A stretch of 64,000 nt of DNA. Source: Mixophyes australis (Eukaryota; Chordata; Amphibia; Anura; Limnodynastidae). The position numbers were made by a program, and so were the translations under genes. The notes beneath the pieces were generated by a model. It saw only the letters and a list, made by a program, of their open reading frames with translations, made no database searches and was not told where the DNA came from. Of the stretch, positions 24,755 through 35,656 are shown piece by piece. Within the stretch, counting starts at the first letter, position 1. Every line of letters begins with the position of its first letter. The stretch spans positions 12,495,934-12,559,933 of the forward strand of contig JAVHZZ010000008.1 in NCBI GenBank assembly GCA_036250195.1, given 5' to 3'.

Positions 24755-24930
24755 GGGGGTATATTTACTAAACTGCGGATTTGAAAAAGTGGAGATGTTG
24801 CCTATAGCAACCAATCAGATTCTAGCTGTCATTTTGTAGAATGTACTAAATAAATGAGAATTAGAGCCTGATCGGTTGCTATAGGCAACATCTCCACTTT
24901 TTCATACCCGTAGTTTAGTAAATCTAGCCC
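24755..24930. mobile_element. MITE family E, well-preserved palindromic copy
   Basis: Left end GGGGGTATATTTACTAAAC and right end TTTAGTAAATCTAGCCCC are inverted repeats, and pairing continues for about 70 bp per arm: AAAAAGTGGAGATGTTGCCT is matched by AGGCAACATCTCCACTTTTT. The arms contain AACCAATCAG and its inverse CTGATCGGTTG. CTGG flanks both sides but is too short to prove a target duplication. The element has no coding capacity. Confidence 0.85.
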
Positions 24931-25686
24931 CTGGTCTGTCATGTAGATAATATATGATCTTTTCTATGCATGTGACATAGCAAAGTGCAGACAGGGGAAG
25001 GGAATTAACTTGTTTCCACAGGGACGCAATAGCTGATTTGGCTACAGTCACAATATGTAAAACTAATTTTAAGGAAAGTCTAGAAGAATTTTGGGAAGGA
25101 TAAGAAAGAAGGAATTCCATGGATCTTTGGGGATTTGGTTACGTTTGTTGCATGACTCTGTTCTCTACTGTGCTGTCTTCCTGCAGTAGAGCTGTGACGT
25201 ACAATACAGAGGAGGGGTGCACAAGGTGTTTTGGTCTGAGAGCTGCATTGTAAGTAAAGGGGGCCGCAATAAAATGTAACTTGCAAAAACATGTAAAAGA
25301 TAGGAACCTTTTTCGCAGTTATGTCATAGCTCCCAATATTGCCAAAAAGTTCAATATGGGGACAGAGGTGTGGGCACTGCCACGAAGTAGTGTGCCATGA
25401 GAGGGGGCGTGAACATCCCTTGTAGTGGGTGTGGTCACATAGAGAATGAGTCAGGACCCTCCCCTTTAATACATCCAGCTTCCTCACCACTGTAGTAAGA
25501 TACTGGCATTTGCCTAAAGACTTGGAATACCTGCAAGCAGACCGTTTACTGGTGCACTGGGTGAGCAGTAAGGCAGTCAGTGAAGCACCCAGTAAACGTT
25601 TGTGACTTAGTGACAACATTAGATTAGCAGGTTCGCCTTTTATGCCAAGACTACTTCTGGGCCAATCAGATCATCAGAATGCTCAC
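24931..25686. other. Intergenic sequence including a decayed family B-like copy
   Basis: From 25325, ATAGCTCCCAATATTGCC followed by GGGGACAGAGGTGTGGGC and GGGGGCGTGAACATC resembles family B. The minus-strand 179-codon frame at 25080-25619 crosses this repeat and shows no recognisable domain, so it is not annotated as a gene. Confidence 0.4.
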
Positions 25687-25929
25687 AGCAGCACAGAATA
25701 TATCTGGAGATAAGTATGCGCCCTTCTGGGAGGGTCTGATACATCCACTTGTGTGATTACTGTACGTTAGTGAGGACATTGATTCATGTCACAAAATAAG
25801 TGTCTTGATGCGAAAAGGGTTATGGAGACAAGAATGACGTCAAAAACTAAAGATAGTGAAAGGAGCCGGGCCCCAATAACATAGAGTAGTGAAGTGAGCC
25901 TGATGCAGGAAGACTGTAGTGTTATCTAA
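25687..25929 (+). repeat. Single diverged unit related to the 147-bp satellite
   Basis: AGCAGCACAGAATATATCTG, TTAGTGAGGACATTGATTCATG, ATAGTGAAAGGAGCCGGGCC and CATAGAGTAG follow the same order as in the array at 13806-14800. Downstream GCAGGAAGACTGTAGTGTTA parallels ACAAGAAGATTGTGGTGTGA found just after the array (14825-14845). The relation thus extends beyond the tandem unit. The copy carries an insertion of about 40 bp (around 25715-25755) absent from array units. Confidence 0.7.
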
Positions 25930-25948
25930 ACTTATCAATCTTTTCAGT

Positions 25949-26163
25949 GCAAGCACAGTGGCTCAGTGGTTAGAACCTCTGCCTCGCAGCGCTGGGGTCA
26001 TGAGTTTGATTCCCGACTAGTGCCTGTTCTGTATGGAGTTTGTATGTTCTCTTCGGGTTTCCTGACACACTATAAAAACCAGTAGACTAATTGGCTGCAG
26101 GCAATATTAATCATAGTCTCTGTACATCGCTATGTAATTGGTGGCGCTATAAAAATATATTTG
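25949..26163 (+). repeat. V-SINE-like SINE with internal deletion
   Basis: The tRNA-like head is intact (GCACAGTGGCTCAGTGGTTA with box A, GAGTTTGATTCCC with box B), then TATGGAGTTTGTATGTTCTC. The CCTCCGGGTGCTCC part of the core is deleted and the tail GGTGGCGCTATAAAAATATA is diverged. Inserted 20 bp after the satellite-related copy. Confidence 0.75.
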
Positions 26164-26831
26164 TTACAGAGTGTAACAATGTTGTTTCAAAAACTTACAC
26201 AAAAACAAACGTTTGGGGAAGGCTTTTTCTTCTTTTTTTTATCTAAACCCACCCAATAGACTTCTTCAACCCACAAATTGAAATAAAAAAACACAACTAG
26301 AATATAAGCTATATTTACATAAGAAACCAGCAGACGAAATAATAACAATCATTTGCGGATAAAAGATCCCCTTTCGTGCTGCAATAATGCCAGGAATAGT
26401 CATGCACACAGAACTGACGGTCTTATTCTAAAACATAATCAACACAAGCAAAGAAAAAAAAATTCCTATTCACATAATTGCCCCAGTGGTACAATGTCTG
26501 GCTGAATGGGCTGGCACAGAGGTTATAATTTCTTAATTTCTGATCTGTAAGGAAGCATCGAGGGTTGGATTCTGTTTTCCACTGCCCAAACCTCAATGGA
26601 GAATTTACGTGAGATAAAAACAATTACACATTTAAATGGCAGGAAAATGAGTGAGTGGTTAGGAAAATCTACTGAACGCAAACCTGTTCTTTATTGTACG
26701 TAACAGGGGTGATAATTTCACGCCGTGTACAGTATATGTGTTTTTAAAGATATATCAATATTAGCAGTGGTGCTATTTAGAGAGTAGATATGAGTGTCGG
26801 AATATACAGAAGTGAGGATCTTAGGCACTGG
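26164..26831. other. Intergenic sequence, nothing recognised
   Basis: No gene or repeat supported. Confidence 0.35.
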
Positions 26832-27148
26832 GGGCCTGATTCATTAAGGAAAGTAAAGCAAAAAAAATGAGTAACTTTGAACCTTAGCAAAACCATGTTA
26901 CAATGTAAGGGGTGCAAATGAGTTTATTATTTTGCACATAAGGAAAATGCTAGCTGTTGTTTCATGTTGCGCACAAATATTTGATAGCTTTATTTTTACA
27001 CTGACATTAAACGTTGATCTAGGACATGCCCTACCCCTAAATCTGTCCCAACATTTTACATTTACCTCTCCCTCCAATGCAACATGGTTTTGTCAGGGTT
27101 GAAAGTTACTCATTTTTTTTGCATTCCTTTCCTTAATGAATCAGGCCC
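26832..27148. mobile_element. MITE family D, complete copy
   Basis: Left end GGGCCTGATTCATTAAGGAA and the reverse complement of the right end are identical over 22 bp. With small differences the match continues to about 75 bp, including GCAAAAAAAATGAGTAACTT in both arms and the AAAACCATGTT block. The 317-bp element has no coding region. Flanks read CACTGG on the left and TGGGTG on the right, giving only a doubtful short duplication. Terminal fragments of the same family occur at 5828 and 11046. Confidence 0.85.
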
Positions 27149-28048
27149 TGGGTGTCAAGCTTAAATGGTTTGATCTAAATAGTAACCACCAGATTTATAG
27201 TTATTATTATTAATGCACAATGAATGCCAAAATATATATCAAGGTATTTCATTCACACATTTTACTGTTTAAAGGAGGTTACTCATTGTCATTTTTAACC
27301 TATAATATGTATGCATTATTTCACCAATGATAAAACACACATAGCAGAGAGAGTAAACTGCTCAGGGAAGACAGACTGAGAAAACAAGCAGGATTCATGT
27401 GGCATTTTAAGCGTACGTGGGTAATGAAGTGTGGCCTAATGCCCAATTTACATTTCCCTGGAGCCAGCACTTATTACAATGTCTTTCACTGAATTTGCTG
27501 GAGCCCATTAAATGACAGGGTCACTTAAAAAGCAAAATGTAACCCTAACACTACTCTGCTATCTCTGGTACAGTATTAGTCTTCAGTTTTCTTCATGTCC
27601 AGAAATGTTTATTAAATCTACAAATGTTCTCTTAATCGGAATGTTTCCACAATCATTCCTGATCCGTCGCATTACTTCTAACACATTAGCGAGGTTATAA
27701 GTAAGCGGTAAACACCAGGGGCTTGTGAGTAGCCTTCTCCAAAATCAAACTATATTAATGCTTATATTGCGACACTTTATCTGACTTGTATTTATATGAT
27801 ATTTGGAAGTCTCGCTCTCAAACAGATACTATGTATATCATGAAGCCTGCATTTGTTTTGAGGTCTCAGAAATAAATGACAGGAGAGCTGAACATTTATT
27901 AATTACTCCACAGAGATGATCAAAACTAGACAAATGAATTAAAACAGATAAAATAAACAAACACACATTTAGCACTCAAAATATTGTTGCAAAAATGTTT
28001 ATTAGGTTTTTTTTTCACCCCATGTTGGTAACTGAAATTATAGACCAA
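27149..28048. other. Intergenic sequence, nothing recognised
   Basis: AT-rich unique-looking DNA without a supported feature. Confidence 0.35.
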
Positions 28049-28226
28049 GGGGGAAATTTACTAAAAGATCTAAAATAGGAAAAATGGAGGAGCTGCCCAT
28101 AACAACCAATCAGATGATAGCTATCATGCTCTAGACTGTTCTAGTTAAATTGTAGCTAGAATGTGATTGGTTGCTAAGGGCAACACCTCCACTTTTCATT
28201 TTTAGAACTTTTAGTAAATCTACTCT
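28049..28226. mobile_element. MITE family E copy
   Basis: Ends GGGGGAAATTTACTAAAAG and CTTTTAGTAAATCTAC pair; inner arms AAAATGGAGGAGCTGCCCAT / GGGCAACACCTCCACTTTTC and ACAACCAATCAGATGATAGC / GCTAGAATGTGATTGGTTGC also pair. Same architecture as 24755-24930 with more divergence. Confidence 0.8.
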
Positions 28227-28865
28227 CAGGACTTGAAAATGAAGGGACAACTACACCGAAAAATCATGTTTTAACATGTAAAGCATACAGTGAAAGCTTC
28301 ACCCAGATCTTCTATGGCAGATTCAATAAAAAGTCAAACGCGTTGGGTATTGCCACCCTCTCTGTCACAAACAACAAAAGGCACATCCAACAGCACATAA
28401 ACAATGACAAAAAAAATGCAGATATAAAATAACTCAAATGCAGAGAGTAACATGGCGGTAATTTTTTTCTATGACATCATGGTAACACAAATGTAATAAA
28501 GAATCTAAGAGACTAAATTCGTGGCTCAGTCAATAGCCGGCTTTAAAGTTTAGAGAGTCATCAGGTCTTCTGGCTAGGAAACCAATAATTTGTTGACTTC
28601 AAATCAATGGGTGATCATGCTAATTTGCATAAATAAAAATAGCTTTTTGCAAAACTACGTGATTAGTTTCAGCTGTGTTGTTGTTATCAGACTTTGCAAC
28701 AACATGTCAACAAGTCCCTTTTAGCCTCTTAAACGAGCACAGGCAATTTAAATAAAATATTTTAAAATATTATAATATTATTATAAAGTTTCAAATGGTA
28801 AGAAACAAATATTTAAAACAATCAGTATATTTGTGACACACAAACACCAACTTATGAAGGATCAT
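28227..28865. other. Intergenic sequence, nothing recognised
   Basis: No supported gene or repeat. Confidence 0.35.
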
Positions 28866-29045
28866 TAGAACTTCACCAGTGTCCAATCAGAGCATTATAA
28901 TTTCACCAAGCTAGAACAACCATGGCCAATCACAGCATTAGAATTTCACAAGGGTGGACCAAACTGTAACCAATCAGGGCATTAGAACTTTACAAAGCTA
29001 GAACAACCATAGCCAATCAGAGCATTAAAACATTCACAGGGGTAG
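28866..29045. repeat. 43-44-bp tandem repeat carrying CCAAT boxes
   Basis: Four units place CCAATCAGAGC, CCAATCACAGC, CCAATCAGGGC and CCAATCAGAGC at 28883, 28926, 28970 and 29013. Each is followed by ATTAGAA/ATTATAATTTCAC and then GCTAGAACAACCAT or GTGGACCAAACTGT. A partial unit precedes them and a degenerate one (ATACAATCAGAG) follows at about 29055. Confidence 0.82.
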
Positions 29046-29170
29046 GCAATCCATATACAATCAGAGAAATCCTCAATCCTGTAAAAGAAATTGAATGCAT
29101 CCAGATTGTAAAAGGTTGTACGCACACTTTTTTCTGCTATAAATATGAAACAAGATGCACACCCACAATA

Positions 29171-29370
29171 GGGACACATGTAAGATTTCTAAAGAGGGGT
29201 TTCAAGCCATGCCACCAACGGGCCTAACCAGCATGCATGGGGGCATGTCTATAATTTTAGACAGTGCTGGGCTGCTCTCCAACTCTTCCTATCCCCATCA
29301 AATACACGGGGCAAGCTGCATCAAGAATACAGTGCCCCAGGCTGGGAGGGGGTTTCCAGGCGCCAGGCTC
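29171..29370 (-). repeat. Dispersed repeat family F, copy 3 (inverted)
   Basis: The minus strand runs GGAAACCCCCTCCCAGCCTG, GGGCACTGTAT, GGGGATAGGAAGAGTTGGAG, CCCCCATGCATGCTGG and CTTACATGTGTCCC, matching the block order of 22770-23037. It is the most diverged copy. Confidence 0.7.
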
Positions 29371-30477
29371 CCCCACACACCCCCGAGTGCACCCCTGCAC
29401 CTATACAAGACCATTTTTATACTTCCCAGAATATAAATCTTTACTACTAAGCTTTCAACAATTTTGGAGTCAATTTTTTCAACAGTTTTTTTTTTTTTTT
29501 TTTAACCTACGAGTCTTTTATAAATATCCCCAAATGTTCCTAAAGATGATTATCTCGTGTTATGAATGAAACTTATTTTTGGTCCATGAGGGATTGTTTA
29601 GATGGTTTAATGAAAACATAATCACTCTTCAGTATACACAGCTCAGTTCTCAGCAAATATCAAGATTATTTATTTTTCTGATTAATCTGTTTGTTTACTA
29701 AAGAATTCTATGTGGCTTTTTTGTTGCCGATACAGCATGAGACTGGTAGTGCATTGTGTTTTTGTTATTAATTCATTCCAGACAATGCCAGAATTATGTT
29801 ACATTTCCATAAGATATCTAAAAATAAAAAGTATTTGCGAAGAAATTATTGGTACTCAGGCCATGATGAGAAAATTCAGGCAGTAGCAAGATTGTATTGT
29901 TATGGTCGACTTCCTCCATATAAGAGACTGGAGGGGTACCATGATCGGAACTGCCACAGCACAGAATATGCTTACTATTAGTTACTTCTAAGGTGTGGGG
30001 GTCCAACGCTGAGGGAATTTGGGTTTTCAAAATCAGCTTCAATCCAGCACTAGTGCAGGTAATTTGGAAGACCAGGAATGGGCCTTATAAATGGAGCCCA
30101 CCCTTCTCCCTCCATTCATACCCCAAGGACCCTTACCAGTTTTTCCTAAAACTGAAAACAAACTTTGAGAAACTTTTCCCAAACACTACAATCTCCCTGG
30201 GGCTTTAAAACGTACAAGACAGAAGCCTGTGAGATATATATCTGTCTTTAATAACCTTCCCAGTGCTTATGTCACAATTAGAACAAAATATTAGTCACGC
30301 AGGAACAAAGCACATTAATTAATAACATTGCATTTAGGGTGGAATTTGTACTAAAATGTAACAACCAATCAGACATTTGCACTAGACAGATATAAAGGTA
30401 ATTGCTGGTTGGATGCTGTGGTACAGTGACAATGGATCACCTAAATGTAATGTTAGCAAATTCCGCTCATTGTATAT
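29371..30477. other. Intergenic sequence, nothing firmly recognised
   Basis: A T-run lies at 29484-29504. At 30360-30420, AACCAATCAGACATTTGCAC with GACAGATATAAAGG is distantly similar to 34895-34950, suggesting an old shared repeat. No gene supported. Confidence 0.35.
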
Positions 30478-30747
30478 CATGCTTGCCTACTTTCAGTAGG
30501 CGACGTCTGGGAGAGGGGCGTGACTAGAGGGTGGGAGGGGGCGGGGCGCCTAGAATTGCGTCATTTTGGCCTCATCCCTACGAGTAAAATGACGTTTTGT
30601 CGCAGGGGCTGGGCCAAAATGATTCAATTCTCGGTGAATCATGTCATTTTGCCAAGGGAATTGAGGGATGCGGGAGAAATGCCTGCTCTCCCGGGAGTCC
30701 AGGAGACGGACCCGAATTTCAGGAGTCCGGGAGAGTTGGCAAGTATG
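30478..30747 (-). mobile_element. MITE family A copy
   Basis: Read on the minus strand it starts CATACTTGCCAACTCTCCCG, continues through GGACTCCTGAAATTCGGGTC and TCCCGGGAGAGCAGGC, and ends GTAGGCAAGCATG. Part of the longest plus-strand frame near here (30520-31104, 194 codons) lies in this repeat, and the rest has no recognisable domain. Confidence 0.8.
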
Positions 30748-31858
30748 CTGTATATTAACCCTGTCACCACTGAAGCTTATCTCAATTCTCCACTGAGTTT
30801 ATTTTGGCACCTTTTAGGCTGGTCATATTCCAACATCGATATTAGTAATTTGTTTATGGAGTACCCACAAAAATTGTACCTTGTTCCCTGTATCCAACTT
30901 CCTTATCAAGATGCAGACATTCGAACGTACATAGGCAGCTCTAATTGCTTGTCAACACAACTGATCACATGGCTACATTTCATCTGTTCTAAAAACAAGG
31001 GAGCTGGCTCTCCTGAACTACTGGGGTCTCAAGTACTGGACCCCACCATTATCCTAGCAGTTGTGGGGTATACTAGCAAAATGCATTTTTTATGCACGTC
31101 TTAATTAAATTTCCCCACAGGTGGGCAGCTACCGTGTCTTAAACCTTCCCCAGTAAATGTGCTGAAATGCTTTAGAAAACTGCAACACTTTACAATCATT
31201 TATCTCTACTAAGAATTATTTGCTTTTCATCATTTGGGAAATTGGCTACGGTCTTAAATTGCTTCTAGCGCTTGGACTGTCTGTAGACATTTTTCAATTC
31301 ATAATAATCTTTACTTGCAATAACATAGGTTCACTGCAGTTGCAGCCAGGGTTGAATCCTCAATTAGGTCATCAACAGCCATATAAATAAAGTGTTGTCA
31401 CATGTAATTGTTATCTACGCTCCCGAGTTTCAGTCCAAGCTCATCGTCAAGCTCCAATTCCAGTTTATATATCTAGGATGTATGTTACATACAAACATGG
31501 GAACATGACCTTGTAGACTGGAAGCGATGGCAAAAATATCATCTCTATTTACCCTGGATGAATGTTGATAATTAAAATGCAAATGAAATGTAACGCGTAG
31601 GTCTGCGATGATGGGAGAGGTTGCTGTGTTTCTGGCATCAGCTTAGATCACAACTCATCAGTTATTGCAAAGGATTTTCACAGGAGACGAAAACAGTTGT
31701 ATGTTTGAAGACAGGCAGTTCACGTATGTCCTGCCAGGCATTCAGAGACTTGTAGTTCTACCGCAGCTAGTTAAGGATTGTGTATTCCTAAAACCACATG
31801 GGTTTTTGTATGTCTCATTATTATTAAAGTAGTAAATTGCTACTACAAGTAGTACAAG
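30748..31858. other. Intergenic sequence, nothing recognised
   Basis: No supported gene, RNA or repeat. Confidence 0.35.
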
Positions 31859-32159
31859 CATACTTGCCAACTTTAAGAATCTCTCCTTGGGAGATCCTGG
31901 GGACCAAGTCAAGGTGGGGGCGCAGTGTTACAAATCTCGTTATTTTGGCCCTGCCCCAATGGAAAAATCCTTAATTTGCGTTATTTTGCCGTAGAAGCAA
32001 GATTACACAATTTGCCAATATTCACACCATTGAGACTCCCAGTCCTGCTTCACTAGGAAGTGGGTAGGATGCGGGACTAATGCCTGCTCTCCCGGGGGTT
32101 CAGGGGAACTACCCAAAATTAGAAAATCTCTCGGACATTGCAGGAGAGTAGACAAGTAT
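31859..32159 (-). mobile_element. MITE family A copy, diverged
   Basis: Starts CATACTTGCCAACTTTAAGA and ends GGAGAGTAGACAAGTAT. Inside, CACTAGGAAGTGGGTAGGATGCGGGACTAATGCCTGCTCTCCCGGG follows the family order in reverse. Boundaries are clear, interior is eroded. Confidence 0.7.
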
Positions 32160-32431
32160 TTGTTTGATATCAGCGTTACAATAATAACATTTCAGGATGA
32201 CATATTTGTTTCTCTCTGGTAAGTTGGAATCACTGTGTGAACAGGACCTCTGTGTTTCTGAAAGAGAAGCTAAGACATTCGGCTGTGATGTGATTGGCTG
32301 CCCAGATTAGACAATACTATCAGCATACCTCCCAACATGCAATCTCACCTCTCTTAACTACTCTGAAGTTAGTCCCCATCTCTGTTCAGCAACGATAATA
32401 CACTGTTGGAATCTGCAGCTCAGATGATGAT
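32160..32431. other. Intergenic DNA with an isolated family B end
   Basis: CATACCTCCCAACATGCAAT at 32334-32353 is the family B terminus. A longer family B copy begins at 32432. No gene. Confidence 0.4.
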
Positions 32432-32654
32432 GCATACCTTTTTTTAGCGGGACAGTCCCGAATTAAGGGCTCTTGTTTGTCCCTGGGAATGTTGGGGGGA
32501 AGATCTATATCTAATGGGCAGCCTAGCGCGTTATTTCGTTAGTCAATACTTTGGGGGCGTGACCATGCCCCCCATCGTGATGTGACCACGCCCCCATCTT
32601 GTCATGGCCACACCCTCTGACCCGCTGCCAGGGTCTTGAAAGCTGGGCGGTATG
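32432..32654. mobile_element. MITE family B copy
   Basis: Begins GCATACCTTTTTTTAGCGGG, contains GACAGTCCCGAATTAAGGGC, three GTGACCATGCCCCC/GTGACCACGCCCCC/TGGCCACACCC phrases, and ends AGCTGGGCGGTATGATG. The internal GC boxes are themselves an imperfect tandem. Confidence 0.6.
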
Positions 32655-33002
32655 ATGACGCAACAGGGAGGCAAAACCAAAGGTGCATTCAGCTAGGGGT
32701 GTAGAGTCCCAAATAGGAATTTTTGAGAGCCCTGAGGTTTCTAGGGAGGTACATCTCCCCTCCCCATACCGGAAAACTCTCCCGTTTGCTACTCTGCACT
32801 TCCTGAGAGGAAGGGATCACCAACAACAATTTAATGATGGAGCCCTTGAATGCACACAAACAAAGCAGTTAGAATGTTAAGCTTAGTGCTGACCGTGGAT
32901 GCCAGAGAGGAGAACAGAGCTTCAGGGCGGACCAGGGGCAGCTTGGAGGTCCCATTCCCTCATTGGCACTCCAAGAAATGAGAATTCCCCCTACACACAA
33001 TC
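32655..33002. other. Intergenic sequence, nothing recognised
   Basis: No supported feature between the family B and family A elements. Confidence 0.35.
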
Positions 33003-33307
33003 CATACTTGCCAACTCTCCCGGAATGTCCGGGAGACTCCCACATTTCGCGTGAGTCTCACGGACACCCGGGACAGTGTGGCAATCTTGCGAATTTTCCA
33101 CTTCCTGGGCAGAATTAGGTCCAAAACACCACAATTCACAGGAAATTGCGGCATTTGGCCCCACCCCCTGCTGTAAAATGACGCAATTGCGTCATTACAT
33201 CAAGGGGGTGGGTCCAAAATGATGCAAGTTTTGGAGTCCCGCCCCCCATCACGCCCACCTCCCCCGGCAGGCTCCCGGAAGCCAACTTCAGAACGTTGGT
33301 AAGTATG
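33003..33307 (+). mobile_element. MITE family A, complete copy
   Basis: Start CATACTTGCCAACTCTCCCG and end CGTTGGTAAGTATG are clear inverted termini. The element includes GAATGTCCGGGAGACTCCC, CACTTCCTGGGCAG, a central ACGCAATTGCGT palindrome and CACGCCCACCTCC before the end. At 305 bp this is the best reference copy of the family. Confidence 0.82.
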
Positions 33308-33805
33308 ACACAACCTATTGGGCCACCGCTGCATATGAGCCAATCATATCCTGTAACATTTGATAATAGGAAGTACTTTTAAAAGGTGAGCAGTCCTTGA
33401 GACTGAGGCAGAGAAGTAACAGGAAGAAAGTAGCTGCAGCTTCAACAATAGAACAGAAACAATATATCAATAGTAGAGTTTAAGAAGATGTAAACCAAAA
33501 ATACATTGTAAGTAACATCTATCTCTGATTGTGCAACCACTATGTATATTTAGAGAGCACTCGTTATTTATATAAAACGTATAAAGTACAACCTTCCATG
33601 TAGAACTGTAAAACAAATGGATCCGCTTTCTATGAGGATGTTCCCGCGGATTAGACGTTCGTTTCCTTAATCTGTATTGATCAAACTCGCTGAGTCATTC
33701 CACTCATGTGTAATAGAGATTTAGAGTGGGTAATACTGTAATGTATGTACCCCAAGCAAGGAACATTACCTAGGAATTATCTGTAATGATATTCTGTTCA
33801 TATAT
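33308..33805. other. Intergenic sequence, nothing recognised
   Basis: No supported feature. Confidence 0.35.
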
Positions 33806-34052
33806 CATACTTGCCAACTCTCTCGGAATGCCCGGGAGACTTCCAAATTCCGGGTAGATTTCCCGGACTCCCGGGAGAGCTGACAATTCTCCCGCATCTG
33901 CCCACTTCCTAGTGAAGTGGGAAGATTTGAAGCCACCATGATGCGATTCTCCGGGAATCACATCGCATTACGCTACAGGAGGCGGGGCCAAAATGACACA
34001 ATTCGCAGTGTTCCGCCCCCTCACGCCCACCTCTACACCGAGAATCCCAGAG
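33806..34052 (+). mobile_element. MITE family A copy, right end lost
   Basis: CATACTTGCCAACTCTCTCG, AATGCCCGGGAGACTTCC, GACTCCCGGGAGAGC, CACTTCCTAGTGAAGTGGG and GGAGGCGGGGCCAAAATGAC follow the family order; after CACGCCCACCTCTAC the sequence leaves the family without the GTTGGCAAGTATG end. Confidence 0.75.
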
Positions 34053-35380
34053 GGCAATCGTTCAAAGCATTTCAAGCAACTTTAACTCAAAGAGGTCAAC
34101 GGAGGGACGTCCAAGGACTTTTCAGTGCAAGTACAAACACAAAACACGTTTGAGGTGGGGTTACACTGGCGTATAAATTTGCTTTATTAAACACAAACCA
34201 GGTGCCAGTGAGTACCTTGTCCTAGGCTATGGAAATAAACTGTCACTAAAATATGACAGCAAGTACTGAGCAACTTTTCCATGCTTTTCTAACTTGCTTA
34301 CTAATCACAGCAGTTTTGAGAGGTAAGATAAGATTTTAAGGTTTTCCCTCTACGCTACAAACAATTTGTTTAGAATAATCGTAAATGTTAAAGAGAGGCA
34401 CCGATGCATCTGTAAATAATGAAATATATTAGTGTGTTTCTCCCTCGTAATAAATACTCTGAAATGACAACAATATGGTAATAAAATAAATAAGTGACAT
34501 GAGAAACAATGTATTGTGATCATTCCAATTTGCAGAACATAATTATTAATTTACTTTATTACATTCTGCATGGAGCAATCACGGTTCTCCTGCCATCAGA
34601 CAGCGTGGGGATATGGAAATATATTGTTCAACTAATTAAACTGACTGGGCTGGAGATTCATTCACCAGACATGCAGAGTGACAGATAACTTGCCAGGGCT
34701 ATAATCAGTGTTGTTGTCGCTTCTGTTAACCATGGGTCACTCAGCGCACGGTGGCGTCTAGTAGTCGCTGGTACGGTAGAAGCTAGAGAACGGCCAACAA
34801 GCTATAATACGATGCACAGATGGGACAATGCTACACTGAGATATATTTACTAACAATGCTCACAAATATGCACTTAAACCAAGTGACCAACCAGACCTTT
34901 GCACGAGACAGAAGGGCAGCTAATGACTGATTGGCTTCTATGCTGATTGGCAGATTCACAGCTTTGAGCAATTTTATTCAATAATCGCCCTTACCCAGAA
35001 TTTTTCAGACCAAGAAAGTGAACCAGAAACCTTGGCAAACTGCTGATTTATGCAGAATATCCTGTATTGCTAACATCACTTCCTCTTCTAAAACATACAT
35101 TTGTGATCTCTAAATCGGGAATAACTAAGCTTTGCGTGCACACAAGGGGCGTGGCCACAAGCATTTGGGTTTGCTTAGTGCTTCAGAACCTTTACCGCAT
35201 CCCTTCCCTTCAATAAAATCTCCCATGAATTGACCAACTCCCCCCCTGTTCTGCAAGTTAAATGACCTTTATACAATCTGTTCTTATTCTAATTTTTATG
35301 AGTTATTTTAACAAACAGAGGAGGGGGGGAGAGAGGGGGCCTAAAGCAGTATATTGCTTAGGGCCCCATGGGGTCTTAAC
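34053..35380. other. Intergenic sequence, possibly non-repetitive host DNA
   Basis: No repeats with partners in the window except a faint match of 34895-34950 to 30380-30420. The stretch 34540-34740 is single-copy-looking with TAATTA motifs. No exon signals recognised. Confidence 0.35.
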
Positions 35381-35656
35381 CATACTTGCCATAAATCCGT
35401 GAGCTGCAGGGGACAGGTGGGCGTGCAGGCAGTGGGGCTCTGAAAATCGCGTCCTTTTGGCCCCACCCCCGTGAAGTAATGACGTAATGAGCCAAATGCC
35501 GCGATTCCCAGTGAATCATGGCATTTTGGATTTAACTCTGCACACTTCACTAGGAAGTGGGCAGATGCGGGAGATTGTCATACTCTCCTGGGAGTCCGTA
35601 AGACCCACCCAGAATTTGGGAGTCTCCTGGACATTCCGGGAGAGGTGGCAAGTATG
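35381..35656 (-). mobile_element. MITE family A copy
   Basis: On the minus strand it starts CATACTTGCCACCTCTCCCG, passes GAATGTCCAGGAGACTCCC, CTCCCAGGAGAG, CACTTCCTAGTGAAGTG and ends TATGGCAAGTATG, so both termini are kept. Confidence 0.8.

Noticed and set aside
25080..25619. 179-codon minus-strand frame
   Set aside because: Crosses a family B-like repeat; no domain or conserved pattern seen.
28866..29045. CRISPR-like array
   Set aside because: Regular 43-44-bp spacing is a simple tandem repeat with similar units throughout, no unique spacers, and the genome context is vertebrate.
30520..31104. 194-codon plus-strand open frame
   Set aside because: Its first part lies in a family A MITE and the rest has no recognisable domain, codon pattern or splice context.
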